64,000 bases of DNA from Lacrimispora sphenoides JCM 1415 (GTDB lineage: Bacteria; Bacillota; Clostridia; Lachnospirales; Lachnospiraceae): contig NZ_LT630003.1 of assembly GCF_900105615.1 (NCBI RefSeq), positions 4,166,501-4,230,500 of the forward strand, in the 5' to 3' direction. Positions 43,273 to 50,288 of this stretch are shown here, piece by piece. The notes below the pieces were generated by a model. The model was given only the letters and a program-made list of their open reading frames with translations. It made no database searches and was not told the origin of the DNA. Every line of letters begins with the position of its first letter. Position 1 is the stretch's first letter. The translations under genes and the position numbers were made by a program.

Positions 43273-44556
43273 ATGAACCTACACGTAGTACAACCCGGTG
43301 AAACCATAAATTCAATAGCAGAATATTACAATATCCCTGTTGACAGATTAATATTGGAAAACGGAATAGCAAACCCTGAAAATTTAGCAACAGGCCAAAC
43401 AATTGTGATTGTTCAACCTGAAGTGCTTTATACTGTCCAGGCCGGTGATTCTTTGGAGAGCATTGCAAAGCAGCATGGTACTACACCAATGGAATTATTA
43501 AGAAATAATCCCTATCTTTCCAACATGGAATTTTTGTATGCCGGTGAAACTATAGTTATAAGCTATCAGACGAATAGAAAAAGAACAATTTCCACTATTG
43601 GTTATACTTTTTCATATATAGACAGATCTGTTTTAATAAAAACACTTCCTTTCTTAACTTATCTTACGATATTCAATTACAGGACTACAAGTGAAGGCGA
43701 AATTATCTCAAATGCCGACGATACTGAAATTATACAGCTAGCTAAAGCATTTGATGTTGCACCCATGATGTTTATTTCCACTATGACGGAAGAGGGAATC
43801 GTCAGCCGTGAAGTGACCTATAATATTATAAATAACCCTACTGTTCAGGATCGCTTTATTGAAAACGCTCTTTACATATTAAGAACGAAAGGTTTTTATG
43901 GTATAAATATATATGCCGAAAACGTAACCAATGGAAACATAGACAGCATTGCAGCATATTTGAAAAAAGCCTCTGCAATATTTCATTCAGAAGGTTATAA
44001 GGTACTGGTTACCATTACACCGGCAACGAATGTAGATATCCCAGGCGTCAATTTTGAAAGATTAGACTATTCAAAATTATCTGAATATGCAGATGGAATT
44101 ATATTTTCTTCTTATGACTGGGCAAGGTCTTACAGCTATCCAAGCGCAATATTTCCGGTTAATATCTTAAGAGAATTGTTAGATTATGTGGTTAGCATCA
44201 TTCCCTCCGAGAAAATTTTTCTAGGAGTCACCGCTCTGGGTTATGACTGGACACTTCCATATGTTCCCGGTGCTACAGAAGCTGTTGTAATATCTAATAA
44301 TAGTGCGGTACAAATTGCAGCAGAAAACAATATACCAATACAATTTAATGAAGTCGCACAGTCATCATACTTCTACTATATTGATAGCGATGGGATTCTG
44401 CATGTAGTATGGTTTAAAGATGCAAGAAGCTTTAATGCAAGGGCTGGACTTATAGAGGAATATAATCTTCAAGGTATATCGATTTGGACTATTATGAGAT
44501 TCGATACCCGAATGTGGCTTATTATTAATACTCAATATTACATTCAGAAGTTATAA
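43273..44556 (+). CDS. LysM-GH18 family protein with degenerate active site (carried by the element)
   Basis: 427 residues: two LysM peptidoglycan-binding domains (about 1-46, LHVVQPGETINSIAEYYNI; and 52-100, YTVQAGDSLESIAKQHG), then a GH18 barrel (about 108-427) of the SleL/YaaH spore-lysin class. The catalytic DxxDxDxE motif reads YGINIYAEN: the acid/base Glu is kept but the Asp residues are Asn and Tyr, so activity is doubtful. It is a paralogue of the split gene (compare LGVTALGYDWTLPY with LGIPNYGYDWPLPY). The ATG at 43273 has GAGGG upstream; the TTG at 43261 is inside that site. The DNA is AT-richer than the surroundings. CATATAAT upstream could serve as -10 for sigma-A or sigma-E. Confidence 0.87.
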   Translation: MNLHVVQPGETINSIAEYYNIPVDRLILENGIANPENLATGQTIVIVQPEVLYTVQAGDSLESIAKQHGTTPMELLRNNPYLSNMEFLYAGETIVISYQTNRKRTISTIGYTFSYIDRSVLIKTLPFLTYLTIFNYRTTSEGEIISNADDTEIIQLAKAFDVAPMMFISTMTEEGIVSREVTYNIINNPTVQDRFIENALYILRTKGFYGINIYAENVTNGNIDSIAAYLKKASAIFHSEGYKVLVTITPATNVDIPGVNFERLDYSKLSEYADGIIFSSYDWARSYSYPSAIFPVNILRELLDYVVSIIPSEKIFLGVTALGYDWTLPYVPGATEAVVISNNSAVQIAAENNIPIQFNEVAQSSYFYYIDSDGILHVVWFKDARSFNARAGLIEEYNLQGISIWTIMRFDTRMWLIINTQYYIQKL

Positions 44557-44612
44557 ATGTCCATGAAGGCAGTTTGTAAAGAACTTTCTAAAAGCGGGCC
44601 GGGAATTGAACT

Positions 44613-44654
44613 GACCCCAATAAGCTAGATTTTTAGGTCTAACTCATTGGAGTC
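44613..44654. repeat. Inverted repeat resembling fused IS3-type ends
   Basis: GACCCCAATAAGCTAGA and TCTAACTCATTGGAGTC are imperfect inverted repeats (14 of 17) around a TTTTTAGG loop. The TGACCCCAAtaAG..TAGA sequence looks like IS3/IS150-group termini. No transposase remains. It may act as terminator for the LysM-GH18 gene. Confidence 0.4.
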
Positions 44655-44694
44655 ACATCAAATACCGGATACCCGCTTTCATAATTTAGTTATT

Positions 44695-44876
44695 CGGATA
44701 TTCTCATTTCACTTTGCTACTATCTCACAGCGTACTCCGCTTCACCGGGCAGAACCTCATAGCTGCTATTGCAGCTTGTCAGAAGGGGTTCCCCCCCCTT
44801 CTGGCGCAGGTAAATCCCCACTCGCCACTTATGCCTTTCCTGCATTGAATTAGGGGACTTACTAGATGAGGTTAAA
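44695..44876 (-). repeat. Structured non-coding element, copy B
   Basis: Homologue of copy A (41466-41622): shares CGGATATTC.CA, CTT.GCTACT..CTCA, AACC...ATAGC, a hairpin (CAGAAGGGG...CCCCTTCTG here, different stem sequence in A), AAaTCCCCACyCgCCACTTA, GCATT and GGGGACTTACT.GAT, then GGTTAAA. It has about 28 bp extra in the middle. The change of stem sequence with pairing preserved argues for an RNA structure. Its end overlaps the stop of the Csp-like gene. Confidence 0.6.
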
Positions 44877-46542
44877 AATTAGTAAGCAGCCTGAATAAAT
44901 TGACCACATTCACCTGGCCGTATCCCCATATGTTATTGGGATAGGTGAATGAGCTGGACCGCGTGGCCCCTCTTACCATCAACCGGTCAACAGAAATTCC
45001 GTTCATTGTGCTGTAATTCCCCCTCACAATGGTCCACTCAAAGACCATGGCAATAATTCCGGCTGTATGGGCGGCGGCAGCTCCTGTTCCGGTCACAGAA
45101 CCATATCCGCCTCCGGGGACCGCACAAGTAAGCTGGTAACCGGGAGCCGCAATATCCGGCTTGATAAAGCCCGTTCTTGTATAACCCCTGCTTGATTCAC
45201 CAAGAATTGAGTTATTCATTTGATTATAGGCAGTCACAGTCAGCTGGCGATTGCCGTTTCCAGGTGAAGTGATCGTAGTATCCGGTGAGTAATTAAGGAA
45301 ATAGGTCTGGTCAGATATGAGACCGTGGGAAGGAAGCCATGAATGAAAAGACAAGGGCTCATTTTCAACGCTTCTGATCCGTATACGCCAGATTCCGGGA
45401 ACCGTGTTCTGAAAACGCACCAGGATCATCTGGTCTCCGGTTTCCTCTTCAAAAACATAATTATTGACATAAAGGGTAGTTGGGGAGAATACAAAGTTGA
45501 ATATTCTGCAACCGCCGATCGTAGGATAAATCTGTTGTGTTGATTCCCTGTTTGGTGAGGATATGTCAATGGAAACCCTTCCTAGAGAATGTGACCAGAT
45601 TTCCATAGCAAATGTTTTATCATCTTCCCCTATTCTTAACTCGAAGTCATTATAAAAGGGTTCCAGCGGGGTGAAGTTATAATAATGCCTGCGACCGTTT
45701 CCCTCGTTACCGGCAGAAACGGATATGCCGACGCCGGTCTGCAATACCAGGTCATTTAAGTAACCGCTTAGGGCGCCATTCCCATCATGACCTCCCTGGT
45801 TACTCCCAACGGCGAAGCAGGTGACTACAGGGCGGTTAAACCTTTCCTGAATGGTAAGGGAATAACGAAAACCAAGCATAAGATCAGATTCTTGAAAACA
45901 TAAATCACCTTCGGGTACAAAATAAAAGCTCTTTAGATTTTGTTTTGCTTCCTTGAGTTTTACGATCACCAGATCAGATTGTGGGACTACACCGCTAAAG
46001 GCTTCCAGTGCATTGGGAGTACCGGCAATAACGCTTGCAATGGCCGTTCCGTGTCCGTTGGTGTCTGTTGATGGTACAATGGACAGGGGGTCTTCAGAGT
46101 TTAACGCGGTATTGATTGTCTCCCGGCTGTATTCCGTACCAAAGGTAAAGGTCTCGGGAGGAGTGCCCTCTTGCTGAGTCTGATCCCATATGGTAAGGAT
46201 ACGGGTTGAACCATCGCTGTTGCGGAAAGCGGGATGCTGGTAATCAATACCGGTATCAATGACAACTACAATTACGCCCTGACCGAACAGAGCTAAGGCC
46301 GGAATCCGCTGTATCTCTCCAATACCACTTCGTTCAAGACTGACTGTAGAATTGAGGGTATATAGTGACGGAAAAGTGTGTGCGGGGAAATCTGACAAAT
46401 CACAAATGTCTATATCTTCCGTCGGAATATGCAGTAAGGAATGCCGGTTGTTTAAATAAGTAATATAATCATCACTGGGAAATAAAACCACTGGGTTAGT
46501 CATAATTAGATCAAAATAATTGTTATCCAAAATTTTTTTCAT
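44872..46542 (-). CDS. Csp-like S8 subtilase, catalytic serine replaced (pseudoprotease)
   Basis: 556 residues of the clostridial CspB/CspC-type subtilase family, which governs spore germination by activating the cortex hydrolase SleC or sensing germinants. A short prodomain-like region (1-80) precedes the catalytic domain. The triad Asp is in VVVIDTGIDYQ (Asp96), His in TNGHGTAIAS (His164), and the oxyanion Asn in SVSAGNEGN. The serine motif GTSxAA reads GTGAAAAHTAG, so the nucleophile (position 487) is Gly. A jelly-roll-like insert spans about 280-430. No frameshift; GAGGAG precedes the ATG. It lies inside the intervening element. Confidence 0.87.
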   Translation of the reverse strand: MKKILDNNYFDLIMTNPVVLFPSDDYITYLNNRHSLLHIPTEDIDICDLSDFPAHTFPSLYTLNSTVSLERSGIGEIQRIPALALFGQGVIVVVIDTGIDYQHPAFRNSDGSTRILTIWDQTQQEGTPPETFTFGTEYSRETINTALNSEDPLSIVPSTDTNGHGTAIASVIAGTPNALEAFSGVVPQSDLVIVKLKEAKQNLKSFYFVPEGDLCFQESDLMLGFRYSLTIQERFNRPVVTCFAVGSNQGGHDGNGALSGYLNDLVLQTGVGISVSAGNEGNGRRHYYNFTPLEPFYNDFELRIGEDDKTFAMEIWSHSLGRVSIDISSPNRESTQQIYPTIGGCRIFNFVFSPTTLYVNNYVFEEETGDQMILVRFQNTVPGIWRIRIRSVENEPLSFHSWLPSHGLISDQTYFLNYSPDTTITSPGNGNRQLTVTAYNQMNNSILGESSRGYTRTGFIKPDIAAPGYQLTCAVPGGGYGSVTGTGAAAAHTAGIIAMVFEWTIVRGNYSTMNGISVDRLMVRGATRSSSFTYPNNIWGYGQVNVVNLFRLLTNF

Positions 46543-46712
46543 AGTTAAATCTCCTCGTTATCACTGAAAGTAGTATCATACAATAGACAAAATGAGGTCG
46601 GCTGCCTAAAATTTGGATGTCCCAGCAACGAACTAAGTGATATACTTGTTAATTAATATGTCAGAAGAAGAAATAATATGAGGACCAGACCCCTTGTCCA
46701 CCCGTTCCGGCC

Positions 46713-46880
46713 TCAGCCGGTTCCCTCCTTATGTAAATAAGCTGCCCTTAATACCGGCAAGACCAATTTTGCAATTTCCTTAGAAATAGCTTTAGCCTCT
46801 TCAGGCGCTGTATCTTTGCAGTAATCGTCATGAAAAATAAAAGTCGTGTTTCCTCTTTTTACTTCCTTCACTTTTGACAT
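46713..46880 (-). CDS. 55-residue protein next to the recombinase
   Basis: A small basic/acidic protein beginning MSKVKEVKRGNTTFIF and ending RAAYLHKEGTG. An amphipathic C-terminal helix (EEAKAISKEIAKLVLPVLRA) is visible. AAGGGGTGG lies upstream of the ATG at 46880; the longer frame to 47003 has no site. It is transcribed divergently from the recombinase, about 200 bp away. I do not recognise the family. Its position makes it a candidate directionality factor for excision (inference only). Confidence 0.6.
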   Translation of the reverse strand: MSKVKEVKRGNTTFIFHDDYCKDTAPEEAKAISKEIAKLVLPVLRAAYLHKEGTG

Positions 46881-47083
46881 ATCACCACCCCTTCTAACTG
46901 ATTCTATGTAGCATAGTTTGTACACCTTTACTTGTTTTTGGACTAAAACCTTTACATGTACAGCGCCTGTTGTATTCCTGCTCAAATGTCTGGAATCTGA
47001 CAAGGGCGTATTTTTTATGCCATGAATTAGAATTAAGAACTCAGCATATCCATAAAATAAAACAGATCTAGAAGGGAGCGCCT

Positions 47084-48667
47084 ATGTCATATCTCATGTA
47101 TTTACGAAAAAGCAGGGCTGACAAAGAAGCGGAAGCCCGGGGCGAAGGTGAGACACTCGCCCGCCATGAACAATTGCTGACCGAACTTGCCGTAAAAATG
47201 GGACTTGAAGTCGGCGCCATATATAAAGAGCTGGTTTCTGGAGAGACCATTTCTGCCCGCCCCAAAATGCAGCAAGTGTTATTAGAGGTCATGCAAGGCA
47301 TATGGGAGGGCGTTCTTGTCATGGAGGTTGAGCGTCTTGCCAGGGGGGATACCAAAGACCAGGGGACCGTGGCGGAAGCTTTTAAATTCAGCAACACTAA
47401 GATCGTCACGCCTTTAAAAACTTATGATCCTTCAGACGAATTTGACGAAGAGTATTTTGAGTTCAACCTCTTCATGAGCCGTAGAGAATACAAGACTATC
47501 AACCGGAGAATTCAAAGAGGCCGTATTGCTGCCTTTCGGGATGGCTGGTACATAGCCGGAACAGCTCCTTATGGGTATGAGAAGGTGAAACATAAAGGAG
47601 ACAAGGGATATACCCTGAAAATCGTTCCGGAAGAGGCAAAAATCGTTGAATACATCTATGAACTTTATATCGCCGGCGAGATGAAGGAAGATGGCTGTTA
47701 TGCTCCTTTTGGTTCCTACCAGATCAGGGACCGGCTGAACGAGCTGCAAATACCTTCTCGAAGTGAAAGACCTTGGTCAGCTTCTTCCATAATAGAGATA
47801 TTAAATAACCCCACCTACTGCGGATATCAGCGGTGGCAGTGGCGCAAAGTTCAAAAGCAAATGATAGATGGAAAAATCATTGAAACCAGACCAAAGGATG
47901 CTGACTGCGAAAAAGTCCGTGGACGTTTCACAGCAATTATACCGGAAGAAAAGTATGACCTGGTGCAGAAAATCAAGTCTGGTAAACCTCTCCCGGTCAA
48001 CACCAGTACTGCCTTGCAAAATCCCCTTTCCGGACTGGTATATTGTTTCAAATGCGGCACCTTAATGACCAGGCAGCCCAGCAATACCAGACTTCGTTAC
48101 GCCATCCTGCGCTGCCCAAACAGTAAGTGCAGCAATATCTCATCTCCTCTTTCCCTGATTGAAGAGCAGATCATTGAAGGCTTAAAGGAATGGATTCCGG
48201 AATACGAATTAGACTGGCCGGAGGAAACAGAAAAGGAAAATGAAACCACACTGGCCGTCTTAGAAAACTCCCTCCATAACATCGAAGAGAAATATACCCG
48301 GACAGTAAAGCAGTTAAATAAAGCCTTCGAACTTTTAGAGCAGGGAGTATATTCCCTTGATCTCTTTCAGGAGCGCCGCATAAATTTGGAAAATCAGAAA
48401 AAGGAGTTACAGGAAGAGTTAAAGCTTATTAAAGAAGAACGGGACCGGATTGCAGCAAGAGAACAGGCCCGGAAGAATTTCATTCCGGCCATAAAGCATC
48501 TGGTGGAAGTGTACTGGGAAGTGGATGACATTATGATCCGAAATAGCATGCTAAGAAATATTTTGGATCATGTAGATTACTTAAAGACAGAAAGAAATAG
48601 AAAAGGCGCCGGAAATACGGCAAATTTCACATTGCAGTTTTACCCAAGGATCCCGGAAAGTCACTGA
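47084..48667 (+). CDS. Large serine recombinase
   Basis: 527 residues. Resolvase domain (1-150) with the nucleophile in YLRKSRADKE (Ser10), the VEGRLARG-like VMEVERLARGD and basic RREYKTINRRIQRGR; the recombinase DNA-binding domain (about 165-270, including SSIIEILNNPTYCGYQRW); a zinc ribbon CFKCG...CPNSKC (about 325-350); a coiled coil (about 385-475) typical of synaptic control; and a C-terminal tail. It should catalyse integration or excision of the element. Ribosome binding site AGAAGGGAG. CATAAAATA at 47051 resembles a mother-cell sigma -10, with low confidence. Its stop lies about 50 bp from the right attachment core. Confidence 0.93.
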   Translation: MSYLMYLRKSRADKEAEARGEGETLARHEQLLTELAVKMGLEVGAIYKELVSGETISARPKMQQVLLEVMQGIWEGVLVMEVERLARGDTKDQGTVAEAFKFSNTKIVTPLKTYDPSDEFDEEYFEFNLFMSRREYKTINRRIQRGRIAAFRDGWYIAGTAPYGYEKVKHKGDKGYTLKIVPEEAKIVEYIYELYIAGEMKEDGCYAPFGSYQIRDRLNELQIPSRSERPWSASSIIEILNNPTYCGYQRWQWRKVQKQMIDGKIIETRPKDADCEKVRGRFTAIIPEEKYDLVQKIKSGKPLPVNTSTALQNPLSGLVYCFKCGTLMTRQPSNTRLRYAILRCPNSKCSNISSPLSLIEEQIIEGLKEWIPEYELDWPEETEKENETTLAVLENSLHNIEEKYTRTVKQLNKAFELLEQGVYSLDLFQERRINLENQKKELQEELKLIKEERDRIAAREQARKNFIPAIKHLVEVYWEVDDIMIRNSMLRNILDHVDYLKTERNRKGAGNTANFTLQFYPRIPESH

Positions 48668-48694
48668 AACACTGGATTTTCATAGGATCAATAA

Positions 48695-49435
48695 TTACCT
48701 ATCCCCTGTCGGCCCATATGTATATCCCCATTCATAAGTCATAAGAAACACCCGGTTAGCAGCCTCACCCAAAAGCGCGTAATCTACTCCCTCATACAAA
48801 AGCCCCGGCTGCGTGGCCGATGTCTTAGGTGCCAGGGCAACCGTGACCTGATAACCGAACCGGTTCATGATCTGAGTCGTCAGTCTTACAAAGTCCGCAT
48901 AAGCCACTCGGTCATCCGCCATAATGTACTCAAAATCAAAATCCAGGCCTCCGAACCCCTTTTCCAGCATCTTAAGGCCCAGATTCCAGATCAGCCGCTG
49001 CTGGACCTCCATATTATGTACAGCCTCAGATACCAGATTGTTGTTAAAATGTCCGTCAGGGCCAAGAGGAGTGAGGGTCAAAATCGGGCGCACACCAAGC
49101 TGCCACGCCCTTTCTATCATCCAGTCATCCGGGCTCATGGGCGGAACCAGCTCTCCCTCCATGGTAAATCCATAAGAGAAAACATAAAGATCCGTCAGAA
49201 ATGGAAGAGTATTTTCCAGATTATCCGGAGTGATGATCGGGTATGCATAACCGAACACATAAAGAGGCACCCTTTCTTCCGAAGGGGTTTCATCCCTAAT
49301 ATAAAGTGCCTGGCCTACAGCCAGGCGGTATGGATAACCTATCTGGTTATCAAATATAAGGTTTTGTACCGGAATGCCCTGGGATTCGGCAATGGTGTCC
49401 ACACTGTCTCCCCGCTCTACCACATATATTCTCAT
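48695..49435 (-). CDS. 5' half of the interrupted LysM-GH18 spore cortex-lytic gene (SleL/YaaH type)
   Basis: Encodes 246 residues, of which about 239 are native. One LysM domain (1-46, IYVVERGDSVDTIAESQGIP), then the first part of a GH18 barrel with an intact catalytic motif GFGGLDFDFEYI and the cleft segment VTVALAPKTSA. At MTYEWGYTYGP it runs into the element, and the stop at 48697-48695 follows after four foreign codons. These lysins degrade cortex peptidoglycan during germination. The start follows AAAGGA. Joined to 43127-42693 it gives 381 residues, normal for a one-LysM lysin. Confidence 0.87.
   Translation of the reverse strand: MRIYVVERGDSVDTIAESQGIPVQNLIFDNQIGYPYRLAVGQALYIRDETPSEERVPLYVFGYAYPIITPDNLENTLPFLTDLYVFSYGFTMEGELVPPMSPDDWMIERAWQLGVRPILTLTPLGPDGHFNNNLVSEAVHNMEVQQRLIWNLGLKMLEKGFGGLDFDFEYIMADDRVAYADFVRLTTQIMNRFGYQVTVALAPKTSATQPGLLYEGVDYALLGEAANRVFLMTYEWGYTYGPTGDR
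48720..48725. other. Right attachment core (candidate)
   Basis: GTATAT matching 43123-43128. Around it the N-side codons GGA TAT ACA TAT GGG line up in frame with CCA TAT ACT TTC GGC on the other side. Confidence 0.55.
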
Positions 49436-49463
49436 AGCAGCATCCTTTTACCAGAATTGGTAA

Positions 49464-49492
49464 AGCATATGATGAAAAAATCTGTAACATGA
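49464..49492 (-). promoter_or_regulatory. Sigma-E-like promoter of the interrupted lysin gene
   Basis: On the reverse strand TCATGTT (49492-49486), a 14-bp spacer and CATATGCT (49471-49464). This is one mismatch from the sigma-E -35 TCATATT and close to its -10, placed about 30 bp before the start. It would give mother-cell expression during sporulation. Consensus matching by eye only. Confidence 0.45.
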
Positions 49493-49584
49493 CAGAAACA
49501 GACATCTTTTCAGGCTTCTTTAGAAAAATGTAATGTGCTTTTTTACTGCCTTCGTTGTATAATATTGAAAAAGGAGGTTTTCGT

Positions 49585-50280
49585 ATGCAGAATATTTTAG
49601 TATGTGATGATGACAAACAAATCGTGGAAGCTATTGATATATATTTAACAGGAGAAGGGTTTCATGTGATTAAGGCCTATGATGGCTATGATGCCCTAAA
49701 GCTTCTGGAAGAAAACGAAGTGGATTTAATGATACTGGATGTGATGATGCCGGGTCTTGACGGAATCCGGACCACTTTAAAGGTCCGTGAGACAAGCAGC
49801 ATCCCCATCATCATCCTCTCTGCCAAATCCGAGGATACCGATAAGATCCTGGGTCTAAACATCGGGGCAGATGATTATATTACCAAGCCCTTTAATCCGC
49901 TGGAGCTGGTTGCCAGGGTAAAATCACAGCTGCGCCGTTATACCCAGCTTGGAAATATGAACCAACAGCCAGCCGGGCAGGTGTATAAATGCGGAGGCCT
50001 GGCCATTAATGACGATAACAAGGAAGTTGCCGTAGAGGGAGAGCTGATCAAGCTGACTCCCATTGAGTACAACATCCTGCTGCTTCTGGTAAAGAATGCG
50101 GGAAAAGTATTTTCCATTGACGAAATCTATGAGCAGATCTGGAATGAAGAAGCCATCGGCGCAGATAATACCGTGGCCGTACACATCCGGCACATCCGGG
50201 AAAAAATCGAAATCAACCCAAGAGAACCCCGCTATTTAAAAGTGGTATGGGGTGTAGGCTATAAGATTGAGAAACAATAG
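49585..50280 (+). CDS. OmpR-class response regulator
   Basis: 231 residues. Receiver domain (1-120) with the acidic pocket NILVCDDDKQ, phosphorylated Asp in LMILDVMMPGLDG and Lys in YITKPFNP; winged-helix domain (about 135-230) with LTPIEYNILLLLVKNAGKVF. AAGGAGG precedes the ATG at 49585, and a TATAAT at 49558 is the likely -10. The histidine kinase follows after 8 nt. Relatives include VanR and cell-envelope stress regulators. The target genes are not evident, although the MATE exporter and NlpC/P60 genes lie just beyond. Confidence 0.93.
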   Translation: MQNILVCDDDKQIVEAIDIYLTGEGFHVIKAYDGYDALKLLEENEVDLMILDVMMPGLDGIRTTLKVRETSSIPIIILSAKSEDTDKILGLNIGADDYITKPFNPLELVARVKSQLRRYTQLGNMNQQPAGQVYKCGGLAINDDNKEVAVEGELIKLTPIEYNILLLLVKNAGKVFSIDEIYEQIWNEEAIGADNTVAVHIRHIREKIEINPREPRYLKVVWGVGYKIEKQ

Positions 50281-50288
50281 GTGCGTTT

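Larger units (their letters stand above)
43123..48725. mobile_element. Skin-like intervening element within the LysM-GH18 gene
   Basis: About 5.6 kb separating two halves of one gene. Contents: LysM-GH18 paralogue (+), an IS-like hairpin and repeat copy B, Csp-like pseudoprotease (-), 55-aa protein (-), large serine recombinase (+) ending about 50 bp from the right junction. No capsid, tail, replication or conjugation genes. Excision across GTATAT restores one 381-residue open frame. Known parallels are the skin element in sigK and SPbeta in spsM of Bacillus, both removed in the mother cell by serine recombinases. Excision here is inferred from gene structure. Confidence 0.8.

Noticed and set aside
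46713..46880. 55-residue protein as a TnpW-type transposon protein
   Set aside because: The sequence does not fit the pattern I remember for TnpW; left as unknown.
47084..48667. Serine recombinase as part of a conjugative transposon or prophage
   Set aside because: No conjugation, replication or phage structural genes are nearby, and the recombinase sits at the edge of a DNA block bounded by a split gene.
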